A DNA stretch of 64,000 nt from Taudactylus pleione (taxonomy: Eukaryota > Chordata > Amphibia > Anura > Myobatrachidae). The position numbers and the translations under genes are program-made. The notes below the pieces were generated by a model that was given only the letters and a program-made list of their open reading frames with translations, ran no database searches and was not told the DNA's origin. Where the stretch lies: NCBI GenBank assembly GCA_031769625.1, contig JAUIMM010002005.1:1-64000 (forward strand), read 5' to 3'. Each line of letters begins with the position of its first letter. The stretch's first letter is position 1. Shown here one piece after another: positions 43,734 through 53,137 of the stretch.

Positions 43734-45129
43734 CAGTGGTTCTCAAACTCAGTCCTCAGGACCCCACACAGTTCACGTTTTGCAGGTCACCCAGCAGGTG
43801 CACAGGTGTACTCATTACTCACTGACACATTTTAAAAGATCCACACAGGGCCGGATTAAGGTCTGTGGGGGCCCCTGGGCAACAAACATGTGGGGGCCCC
43901 TATTAAATGTGACAAATTGGGGGTATGCGCAGTGGGGACCCCAGTAGTGTCAGTGCCCACAGTGGTAGTGCCCCATATACAGAGCCCACAGTAGTGGTGC
44001 CCTTTATGCAGTGCCCCCAGGAGTGGTGCCCCTTATGCAGTGCCCCCTATGCACTACTCCCAGTAGTAGTGCCCCCAGTAGTCATGCCCCCTATAGTTAT
44101 GCCCCCTGTAGTTGTGTCCCCAATAGTAATGCCCCCTGTATAACAACCCCCAGTAGTAATACCCCTGTAGTTGTGCCCCCAATTGTAATGCCCCCCAGTA
44201 GTCATGCCCCCTGTGTGTGCCCAATAGTAATGACCAAGTAGCAATGCCCCCTGTATAAATGCCCTCAGTAATAATACCCCTGTGTTACCCCCTGTGTTAG
44301 TGGCCCCTGTAGTAGTACCCCAGTAGTAATGCCCCACCTTCAAGTAGTAAAGGCCCCAAGAGTAGAACCCCTAATATTAATGCCCCCTGAGTAGTGCCCC
44401 CAGAAGTGGTGCCCCCAATAGTAATGCCCCCCCCAGAGTAATGCCCCCAGTAGTTATGCCCCCCCACCCTGAGTAATGCCCCCAGTAGTAATCCCCCCAA
44501 GGAATGCCCCCAGTAGTAATCCCCCGAGGAATGCCCCCAGTAGTAATCCCCCCGAGTAATGCCCCCAGTAGTGATCCCCCCAAATAATGCCCCCCAAGTA
44601 ATGCCCCCATTAGTAACTCCCTCCCCCCCCCCCCGAGTAATGCTCCCAGTAGAAAAGTCAATTGCATTTAAAAAAAAAGAAAGCTATTACTTACCTTAAG
44701 CACCGCTCCCGCTGCCATCCACGTCCATTCCGCCCGGCTGCTCCTCTGCACTATCGGAGAGACGTTATGATGTATCTCCCATAGTGCACTGCGTGAGCCG
44801 GAAGCCGGAGCTCACGAATGAGCTCCAGTCTCTGGCTCCTGCTGACACTGCGGGGAGGGAGCCGGGCGCCCGCTGGTTACAATCAGCGGGCGTCTGGCAA
44901 ATAATGCCTCCCTCCGGGGTTAGGTTCCGTCTCCTCCGGTTCACATCAACCCCGATGGGTGTGGGGGCCCTTCAGGTGTGGGGGCCCAGGGACGATCGCC
45001 CCTGTCGCCACCCCCTTAATCCGGCCCTGGATCCACAAGTGGTCATAATTATTTCACTTTTGATTCTGTGAAGAGACCTGGAAAACATGCACTGCGTGGG
45101 GTCCTGAGGACCGAGTTTGAGAACCTATG
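43734..45129. mobile_element. outer hAT (Charlie-like ends), interrupted
   Basis: CAGTGGTTCTCAAACTCAGT at the left and the complementary CGAGTTTGAGAACCTATG at the right continue inward as CCTCAGGACCCCAC / GTGGGGTCCTGAGG. These ends are characteristic of hAT/Charlie elements. Flanks CTCTAGTA and CTCTCAAG agree at only about 5 of 8 bases, implying an older insertion. Without the nested element it is about 200 bp. Confidence 0.85.
43846..45029. mobile_element. inner hAT element with perfect 8-bp duplication
   Basis: 1184 bp; TIRs CAGGGCCGGATTAAG and CTTAATCCGGCCCTG are perfect complements; flanked by GATCCACA at 43838-43845 and 45030-45037. Both subterminal regions carry GTGGGGGCCC. Positions 43925-44660 are an irregular array of CAGTAGTAATGCCCCC modules; 44700-45000 is GC-rich. 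Frames of up to 98 residues in the array are repeat artefacts. No transposase. Confidence 0.95.
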
Positions 45130-45303
45130 CTCTCAAGGGATTTGATTAGCCCTACACCAACAATACCTACCATCATATCATCACCACCAACCAGAACACT
45201 ATGCAACACAGATTTTATTTTTCAACATCTAATTATCATTTTCCACAATGCGTTTAAGCACATTTAACATTTTGTTTAAAAAAATGTTGTGTACTCTGTG
45301 GAC
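45130..45303. other. unassigned spacer
   Basis: Nothing recognised. Confidence 0.4.
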
Positions 45304-45306
45304 TAT

Positions 45307-45845
45307 GGGCCTGATTCAGACCCACTCGCAAGCGGCTGTCCGCTCGCAAGTGGGTCGATGTTGTGCACTGCGCATGCGCACGACGGCGGGAGCTCCGTCG
45401 TGCGCATGCGCCAGACGCGACGAGCGAAGGAAAGTCCTTCGCTCGTTGTGTCTGATCAAAGGGGGCGTGCTGTCGATGTTGATTGACAGCACGCCCCCTT
45501 TGGTGGGCGTGCCGAGGGCGTGCCTCCCTGACGGGGCGTTCCCAAGGGAACGCCTACCGTCAGAAGCCGGCCCACTGACATCACTAGTGATGTCAGTGGG
45601 AGTGATTTTGGCTCTGATAGAGCCAAAATCACTCCGGGCCTTGCGGTTGAAAACCTCAACCGCAGGCTCCGGCTCGCAGTGGCGATGTTCAAGACCATCG
45701 CGGCCATCAAACTGCACGCTCGTATAGGCTGTGGGTGGTGACCCACAGCTATACGAGCGTCCAGGAAGACGCTCCAGAATTATGGAGGGCGGCCCTCATT
45801 CAGAGCGTGCGCTCTGCTCAGAGCGTACGGCTCTGAATGAGGGCC
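45307..45845. mobile_element. hairpin-chain MITE, copy 2, with TAT duplication
   Basis: 539 bp; left GGGCCTGATTCAG, reversed right GGCCCTCATTCAG; flanked by TAT at 45304-45306 and 45846-45848. The order of hairpins is as in 1077-1589, plus one more at the left (GACCCACTCGCAAGCGG and its near-complement, 45323-45357). Stems include GCGCATGCGCACGACGG, CGAGCGAAGGA, GGGGGCGTGCTGTC, GGCGTTCCC, CCCACTGACATCACT (30-bp perfect palindrome), AGTGATTTTGGCTCT, TGCGGTTGA, CACGCTCGTATA and the terminal GGCCCTCATTCAGAGC. Several stems differ from copy 1 on both arms together. No coding capacity. Confidence 0.88.
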
Positions 45846-45848
45846 TAT

Positions 45849-47071
45849 ATTCTAACATTGCATAATATTATTCCAATTTCCATCATTCAGCGATCAGTCA
45901 ATTAATGCATAAATACTCTGTATGGATGAAATAAATGAATGATAATGGATGAAAATTGCAGCATTTTAAAAACACATCTCAATAAGGCTCATTTGCTAAC
46001 AATGCGTGGCTGACTTTCTCAGTATGTCCGCGAGATCTCAGAAATCAGGAGAACACCTCCTGGTCCTGGGCTTCTGGTGGAGCAGGCCAGTCTCGGGGAC
46101 CTGCTGTATCATGTAGCCACGCCCACCTCACAAAGAGTTAGCAGGGTCATGATGACACATTAGTGACCACACCGGACAAATGACTCCGCCCAAATGATGA
46201 CATAAATGGCTTCATCAAGTCACGCCCACCTCTTTCCAGTCTCGTAGGCAAGTAAGAATAAAAGATGCATAATTTGCACTAAACCACAGTAATTAGCTGG
46301 ATTCCTGCTTTCATTGTTTGCCTTGTATGACACAGATAAAAGTTAATTGATTGGTTGCTGTGGCTCAGTGCACCTAAATGCAATGTTACTGAAGGATTAC
46401 TAATGTGCCTACTCCTCAATGAGAATAAGAAATCTGCTGCTAAGACCTACAGTATCAGTTTCATGACAGGGATACTATCTGCCTCTCTCTCCCAAAACAC
46501 ATCCTACCAACAACCACAAAATAATAGACATGACATAAAGCAGAGAGAGTAAATGGTCATTGCCTTTTATTTAAAAAATCTCACAATTTTAATCGGAGGA
46601 GGGCACAGGGCAACCCACTGCGTGCTAGGCCACACCCACCGTGCCAGCTATTCCGCCAATCTGGGTTTATGTTAACAGTTCCCATTATCTGGTCACCTGG
46701 CACCTACTATCCTGATTAATGAAACCAGGTTATAATAATACACACATGGGCCAGATTGAGGGCTGCCACATAGCCAAGGCGGAGTTCCCCCAAACTCCCA
46801 TAAATATCTACATCTCTCCCACCATCCAGTCCTGTTTCCACAAATATCCATGACCCCTGTCCTTATCTGCATCACAGGCTGTGACGAGCAACTCACCAGT
46901 CTAACATTATTATAACATATTATAACTCAAGTCTTTTATTCATATCATCAATAGATGCCTAGTCGCCCACCTCTGCCAGCCATGCCCTGCTCACCTACCC
47001 CCCCCCCACCCCCGCCTCTCCACTCACATACACCTATCCAGTGCTATTTTTCAGCAAGAACAAGCAGGAAC
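45849..47071. other. unassigned DNA
   Basis: No gene recognised. GATCTCAGAAATCAGGAGAA near 46033 recalls a hAT MITE end, without a partner. The rest is featureless. Confidence 0.45.
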
Positions 47072-47074
47072 TCA

Positions 47075-47491
47075 GGTGCTGATTCAGACCCGCTCGCTAG
47101 GATGTGATCGCTCGTAGCTGGTCGATTTTCGCTTTCTGCGCATGCGTAAGCATCGCAATGCGCGAACCACTGCGAGATATCGGGAAGCTTATGCTTGCCC
47201 AGCATAGACAGCCCAGCTGAATGAGTGACAGGAGAAGCCGTTTGTGGGTGGTAACAGGGGCAGGCCACTAGAAACGGGGGAGTGGAGGTTCAAACGCAGG
47301 CGTGCCTGAGTGCTAGTGGGCATCTTATGAATGGCTGGTGGGCGTCTGCATACACAAAGTGATCGCACGCCAAGACATAGTGGGCGTGCTAATGCCTTGA
47401 AGTGCGATCGCCTGCCTTGCTGGGCGTGCACTGGATTTGCATACACTGGGTGCGAACGTATGCATCTAGCGAGCGGGTCTGAATGAGCTCC
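47075..47491. mobile_element. GATTCAGACCCGCTCG-ended MITE with TCA duplication
   Basis: 417 bp; left GGTGCTGATTCAGACCCGCT, reversed right GGAGCTCATTCAGACCCGCT; flanked by TCA at 47072-47074 and 47492-47494. Interior matches 32910-33462 (GCCGTTTGTGGGTGGTAACA). Confidence 0.87.
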
Positions 47492-47494
47492 TCA

Positions 47495-47854
47495 GTTCCT
47501 GAACCTCTCATTAACTATGATGTAATGTCCTGGGCCAAAATGTATTTTCCATTGGATATGATTTATTTTAAATTCCCTTTTAAGTGCGGGGGGTGCCCCC
47601 CGGTCCTGTGGCCGCAGGCTGGCAGGCAGATAGAGAACGCTGCCTGGCAGCTCTGATTTTGTGTAATTCACAATCAGAGCGGCCGGGGAGCATATTTCTC
47701 TGCCTGCCTCTCCGCTGGCTGATCTATGTATGAAGAGGGGGCCTGCACACTCCATGTAGATGCCACTCGGCCCAGCCAACTCCAGCTCCAAGGACTATAG
47801 AATCTTGGGGCCCTGGGCAGATGCCCAGTGGGCCCATTCATTACGATGGCCCTG
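47495..47854 (-). mobile_element. hAT-like element related to 22353-22735
   Basis: On the minus strand it starts CAGGGCCATCGTAATGAATG then ACTGGGCATCTGCCCAGGGC, like the left end at 22353. The other terminus was not located, so 47495 is only a limit. The GC-rich interior has GGGGGGTGCCCCCC. Confidence 0.55.
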
Positions 47855-48114
47855 CCTTGTGGCTGCTTCCTCCAGTTCTTGTTTCTATTTTTACCTAGTT
47901 TAAATTTGCTACTATGCGTATAACTAAAAAACAAGTTAAATATGTAATATAATTAGAACATGCCTATGGATGAAAACCAAGCTGCGTTCTGACTGACTGC
48001 AGAAAGCCATGAAGCAGTAAATGTGTTTGTATATGTTGACATGTCAGTCACAAAGGCAAGGGCCTCTGCACAAACACTGGCATATGAGTACAAGGTGAAA
48101 AGCCCTTTCATAAA
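47855..48114. other. unassigned spacer
   Basis: Nothing recognised. Confidence 0.4.
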
Positions 48115-48122
48115 GCTCTCTC

Positions 48123-48168
<46 letters not shown>
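48115..48168. repeat. (CT)n microsatellite
   Basis: About 27 CT dinucleotides with a single interruption (TCGC near 48134). Confidence 0.97.
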
Positions 48169-48169
<1 letters not shown>

Positions 48170-48546
48170 GCTGCCCAGCATCTCGTCAACACTTTACAAA
48201 CGTTTCTGTAACAATGGGCCCAGCAGTAAGCAGCAATGGTCAGTGTGTGTAAACAAAAATGTCTCCTTGGGAACAGGCCCTGTCCATGCAGCCAGCACGC
48301 TGCAGACTGACCTAGACCTGGGGTTATGGTGTAACGTGGCACAAGCAGAAATGTTGTATTACTGACCAGTGTCTGCAAACATCAATCCAAAATGGACGTA
48401 TGTAGCTACACAATAACGTATTTATTTCAAACATAATAATTACAGTTTTATTTTCATTTTTTTACAGTGAGATCATTGAGAATATGGGCTCGTACAAAAG
48501 AAATAAAATATACAAACACCCGTTACGTACAAAACATTGATAACAT
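48169..48546. other. unassigned spacer
   Basis: Nothing recognised. Confidence 0.4.
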
Positions 48547-48980
48547 GGGGCCTGATTCAGCAAGGATCGCAACTGTGATTACGAACGCATTTGGCCGGTT
48601 GTTGCGATCTGCGCATGCGTATGCACTGCAGTGAGCGTGCGCGAACCGTCCACTGCGATCGCGTTGACTATGCAGACCCATCGCATGGGCGTGCATAAAT
48701 TATCCGCTGTGATGCCATACGCAGCTTGGGTTTTCACTGTGTGTGATGAGGTTAGCCATTTCTGACCTTGTGCAAGTGTGCGTGAGGCTGCGATGGTACT
48801 CCATGTTACCGATGGTTTCGCAGTCTTGCTAAGGATTACGGATGTGTGTAAAGTAAAGTGGGCGTCCTTATGTTGTGCTGCGACGGCATAGCGATCACAG
48901 TGGATTAGCATACATTCGCAGTGAGACTGCGTGCGTAATCGCTATTGCAATCGCAGTTGCGATCCTTAATGAACCGGGAC
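48547..48980. mobile_element. GGGGCCTGATTCAG-ended MITE
   Basis: Left GGGGCCTGATTCAGCAAGGA and reversed right GTCCCGGTTCATTAAGGA, continuing as GATCGCAACTG / CAGTTGCGATC. CAT occurs at 48544-48546 and 48981-48983, a possible 3-bp duplication. The interior has ATGTTACCGATGGTTTCGCA, shared with the element at 16647 (ATGTTACCGATGTA). Confidence 0.75.
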
Positions 48981-49035
48981 CATTGAACCTTGTGCTCACA
49001 TTACAGTCTCCCTGCAGCATAGTATAATGCACTTA

Positions 49036-49341
49036 GGGCCTAATTAAGAGTCTCAAGTAATGCGGTTGCAATTGTGCCCGCTTCTTGCGATCGTAAGTCC
49101 AACAGAAGATCGCGTGAAGTCTGCATACGCTCAACTGAGAATAGGTCGTAATTCAGTCTACACAGCCACGGGATGTGCGAATGCCCCGTTGCCGCCCACA
49201 TGCCACCCAATAACGCCCATTCTGCCATCGGTGAGAAGTGACCAAGATGCGTACATCTCATATATGCTCTGAATTGCGTTTGTTGGTCGCTGCGTATGCA
49301 CAGTTTGCTAAAACAATAGCTAGCGGCTCAGGATCAGGCCC
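49036..49341. mobile_element. GGGCCTAATTAAG-ended MITE with TTA duplication
   Basis: Left GGGCCTAATTAAGAG and reversed right GGGCCTGATCCTGAGCCG, flanked by TTA at 49033-49035 and 49342-49344. Interior ends with TTGCGATCG and related motifs. 306 bp, the shortest family member here. Confidence 0.75.
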
Positions 49342-49588
49342 TTAGTGAGCGCTCCCATAGACCCCCATTATATTGAGCGGTAACACTTCTGTATGCTGCA
49401 AAGTTATAATTGATGAGACATCTGTCTTTGTTTGTATTATTATTTTTTCTATTATCAGCTTTAAACAATGCTTAATGGGCTTTTAGAACAGTGTAAAATG
49501 AATGCCCATCTATATGAGCCCTAACTTAGAGTCATGTACTGATGCCGATATGTACTTTAGCACAGTAATTTGCAAAACGAATGTATTA

Positions 49589-50175
49589 AGGGCCTGGTTC
49601 ATCTTAGGGCACAGCAGCGATGTTAGAATATGCTAATATGCAGGAGGCGTCTCTTGTGTACATAGACGCCTCTGGCCGGACTCTGTGAGCTACTGCGGCA
49701 TCGGATCTCTCTGCATGACCATCAGCCATCGGAGGAACCTTCAGGTTACTCAGGATGGACGGGGTTTTCACACAGCTGAAGCCAGTAAAGCTGCTTACAG
49801 GGACAAAGCCACTGGCTTCAGCATGCCCGGAAACGGGGGACAAAGGAGATCTGCGCCTTCGCAGTACAGATCTGCGCCGACATCACGTTCTTCACATTGG
49901 AGGCTCCGTGTCCGCCGGCAATAAGGACATGTTAGTGAAGGTTCCATGTGACGGGACACGGAGCATTGGGGCGGGGGGAGGTGCTGGGCAGGGGACGTGG
50001 CATTGGGTCAGGGGGAGGTGCCGGGCAGGGGACATGGCATTGGGTCAGGGGGAGGTGCCAGGCAGGGGACACGGCATTGGGTCAGGGGGAGGTGCCGGGC
50101 AGGGAACACAGCATTTGGTCAGGGGAGAGTGCCGAGCAGGGGATGGGGCATTGGGGCGTGGGGTAGTTGTCCATC
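49589..50175 (+). mobile_element. GGGCCTGGTTCA-ended element with internal minisatellite
   Basis: Starts GGGCCTGGTTCATC (about 49590), with stem AGGAGGCGTCT/AGACGCCTC (49642-49675) and CTTCAGC/GCTGAAG-type pairs. It leads into a 37-bp minisatellite. No right TIR was found; the end is given at the end of the array. Confidence 0.5.
49965..50175. repeat. 37-bp minisatellite, about 5 copies
   Basis: The unit contains GGGCAGGGGACATGGCATTG then GGTCAGGGGGAGGTGCC. Since 37 is not divisible by three, the 157-residue frame through it cycles three readings and repeats every 37 residues, a repeat artefact. Confidence 0.92.
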
Positions 50176-50499
50176 ACAGTGCAGGGGCGGTGTCGGGCTG
50201 GAGGGCAAAGATCCCTCCTCCTGTATAAAAGTTAAGGCGGGAACTGTCACCTGAACTGATTAAAGAGAGCCTGCTAGTGGGGCCAGTATATGTAGAGCTG
50301 TATAAAAAATATATTCTGTGTAGCCTGCAAGTGAGGACAGTATCTGGGCCTCTAAGAAGAGAATTAATATATCAAATGTTATTTCAAGTTTAAATCATTG
50401 TAAGGTCAGGATTTAAAACATTTGATTATTGCTAAGGCCCCCACTCGGCTACTTCTTGATGCCACCCGGCTGGAAAAATTTTCTGGGGAGAACACTGTC

Positions 50500-50910
50500 G
50501 GAGATGTACGCAAACCTCCTAGGTCGCAGCCTGTGGTCACCATCAGAACAATGTCACGACTGTTGTCGCTTCGGCCAGGCTGCGGGAGCTAAGGCTTCCA
50601 GCAGTCTGGCCGGCTCCTGGAAGCTTGCGAGGCCAGGAAATCTGTGTGCACCCATGCAGACCCTGGCCTCGTGCCTTCTGGAAAACAGGGCGACGCGCCC
50701 CCCCTTCTAGAAACGCTGTCAGGGAATGCCCCCGCTCCGCCTCCCAAACGCTGCAGCCTGTCAGTCAGGCTGCGGCTGGGAGACACTGCGAGCGAACTCG
50801 CAGACGGAGGGCTGCACAGGCCCAGTACACCTCTTGCGCATCCGTAGTCCTTCCACCATCAGAGAAGTGCGCTAACCATCGGGTTAGCGTACATCTCTGA
50901 ATGAGGTCCC
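50500..50910 (-). mobile_element. copy of the 20461-type MITE, minus strand
   Basis: Reverse complement starts GGGACCTCATTCAGAGATG, has stem GCTAACCCGATGGTTAGC, CAGCCTGACTGACAGGCTG and GAGGCCAGGGTCTGCATGGG, matching 20461-20800 in order. The distal end is not clear. Confidence 0.78.
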
Positions 50911-51490
50911 AAATACAGTAAATTGAAGGTGCTCTAAAATAGAGAAATGTAACTGCAGAAAAATTGTGCACTTCTTTGCAGAAATTGGCCAAAAAAAAAA
51001 AGTTTACATTTTGGGTGTGCCGCGGAGTGGGTCGTACGCCCGTTTTTGGAGTGTAGCTTGCGTGAATTTGCTAAGAATACGGGAACACACAAGTACAAGC
51101 AGTGCAGAGTGGTGCGCATTTCCATCGCAGCTACACTTATGACCAAAGCGGCAGAACTGGGTATTTAAGGGAAGTTTCGTGAGAGCATGTTCATGCAGAG
51201 GAGGGCGACCACAAAGCTGGGTAACACACCTGCTTGGAGATGTATCTTTTGCACCAAGTATAGGGTAGGTGCATATACTGACTGATGATGAAACAAATAG
51301 TAAAACAGTCATATGCCGCATTTTTCCAGTGTACATTTCTTTTGAAAAATGTACCGACGATTACAACCGATTCTGCATCAGCCCTTAATACAGTAGCGCC
51401 ATGTATATCAGATCCATCTGCTCCTTCATGTGCTTCTATGTATGGTCACATAACACTATATAGCCTAGATTCCACCATATCTCTCAATTT
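50911..51490. other. unassigned spacer
   Basis: GC-moderate DNA with an A-rich run near 50990. An 82-residue frame (51285-51533) shows no family I can name. Confidence 0.4.
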
Positions 51491-51493
51491 CGC

Positions 51494-51991
51494 ACTGCTC
51501 CACAAAACTCTGATTTTTGAACTACTTCACTAAACTCTGGTTTTTGCACTACTTCATAAAACTCTGGTTTCTGCACTGTTCCACATATCCCTCATTTTTG
51601 CATTGCTCCACAACACTGTGGTTTTGCACTATTTCACTAAACTCTGGTTTTTGCACTGCTTCACAAAAGTCTGGTTTTTGCACTACTTCACTAAACTCTG
51701 GTTTTTGCACTGCCTCATAAAACTCTCATTTTCGCACTACTTCACTAAACTCTGGTTTTTGCACTGTTCCACATATCTCTCATTTTCGCACTGCTCCACG
51801 AAACTCTGGTTTTTGCACTACTTCACTAAACTATGGTTTTTGCACTACTTCACTAAACTCTGGTTTTTGCACTACACTAAACTATGGTTTTTGCACTGCT
51901 TCATAAAACTCTGGTTTTTGCACTACTTCACTAAACTATGGTTTTTGCACTGCTTCACTAAACTCTGGTTTTTGCGCTGTTTCACTAAACT
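51494..51991 (+). repeat. 27-bp minisatellite, left part
   Basis: Imperfect copies of a unit containing TTTTTGCACTACTTCACTAA and ACTCTGG. Unit length 27 bp keeps a plus frame open as FLHCFTKLW-like nonamers. Continues after the insertion at 51992. Confidence 0.93.
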
Positions 51992-53135
51992 ATAGGTACA
52001 AAAAAGAAGAAATTGCGCTGCTGTGGCTGTGTAATTAATTGTGCTTGTTTGACTAAAGACCACCTTGGCTTCTCTGAATCTAAAAAAAACATTTATTAGA
52101 CATACAATAACAAACAATATGAAATATAGCTCTTGAGTAAGAAATGTTGCTTTTGAATAAGAATAAAATCACTGTGATACAAATGTTACAACAACTCTTA
52201 TGGCCATCACAATGTATCCATAACATATATTTGTCCCATTAGTGGCCTGATTATAGTCAATTTAAAATATTTAGATACAATTGCTCACCACCGCCATCCA
52301 CGTATTGATGCTGAAAATGTCCAGCAGTAGCTTGATGTATAGAAACGTCCAGCTGGCACTTGTAGTGCGCCGGAGCTTATATTAGAACCAGCGCTGGATG
52401 TAATAGAGTCCCCCAGAGCGGCGTTACACTGAGCAATAGAGCCGCAGATATAACCGTGTTGCGGCTGTGAAGTGACCGGCGTTTGTCCGACACCCGGGTG
52501 TGGAACCAGTCTCCTGTTGGCGGCAGGCAGTCTCCCAGCACACCAGGCCAGGTAGCGGCTGTATAGTTGCCGGCGGCCGTCCAACACCTCGGTCTGAGGT
52601 GCAGTCTTTTGATACGGCAGCAAGGTGTGGATGGCAAAATAGTGCGTCCAGGTTCCCAGCTGGTGGTCAGATATGATCCGGAGCGCATGTCTCACTGCAT
52701 GCGGAGAATACCAGCAGTGATGAGCAGGAGATATGAAGAGTTGTGAGACACTGTTCACAGTGTATAGTTAACACCTTCAACGCATTTCGCTCCCCTCTTG
52801 GAGCTTTTTTTCTTTTTGTTATTGTATGTCTAATAAATGTTGTAATTTTTTGATTCAGAGAGGCCAAGGTGGTCTTTAGTCAAACAAGCACAATTAATTA
52901 CACAGCCACAGCAGCGCAATTTCTTTATTCTTTTTTGTACCTATGGTTGTATTTTTATGTCAGATTAGCAACTGACATTAAGTTTTGCAGCGCTGTGTTC
53001 TGTGACAATACTGATACACTGATATATTTAATCAATCAATATATTTTTTTAATTGTTAGTACTATTTAGCAGTGTTGATTTGAGCGCCAGGAATAGCTGA
53101 GGATTCTGGTGGACCAGCCTCAGATTATTCATTCT
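51992..53135. mobile_element. Penelope-like insertion with long inverted repeats
   Basis: Arms of about 125-130 bp at 51992-52114 and 52815-52945 are near-identical complements (shared GCGCTGCTGTGGCTGTGTAA and GACTAAAGACCACCTTGG). Between them is about 700 bp of GC-richer DNA without a coding frame, including a degenerate hammerhead-like motif on the minus strand at about 52770-52812. 52946-53135 is extra non-repeat sequence before the array resumes. Penelope-like class is inferred from the motif and from the inverted ends; a simple foldback transposon is the alternative. Confidence 0.6.
52770..52812 (-). ncRNA. degenerate hammerhead-ribozyme-like remnant
   Basis: On the minus strand: AAAAAAAGCTCC, loop AAGAGG, GGAGC, then GAAATGCGTTGAAGG. 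The 5-bp GCTCC/GGAGC helix followed by GAAA is arranged as helix II plus the second core segment of a hammerhead. The first core segment (CUGAUGA) is replaced by a poly-A stretch, so it cannot cleave. Hammerheads are known in Penelope-like elements; here the call rests on one helix and GAAA only. Confidence 0.35.
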
Positions 53136-53137
53136 GT

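Noticed and set aside
49755..50228. A 157-residue Gly-rich protein gene
   Set aside because: It is a three-phase reading of a 37-bp minisatellite.
51281..51300. Hammerhead core at CTGATGATGAAAC
   Set aside because: No helix II lies between the CTGATGA and GAAA segments, so it is chance similarity.
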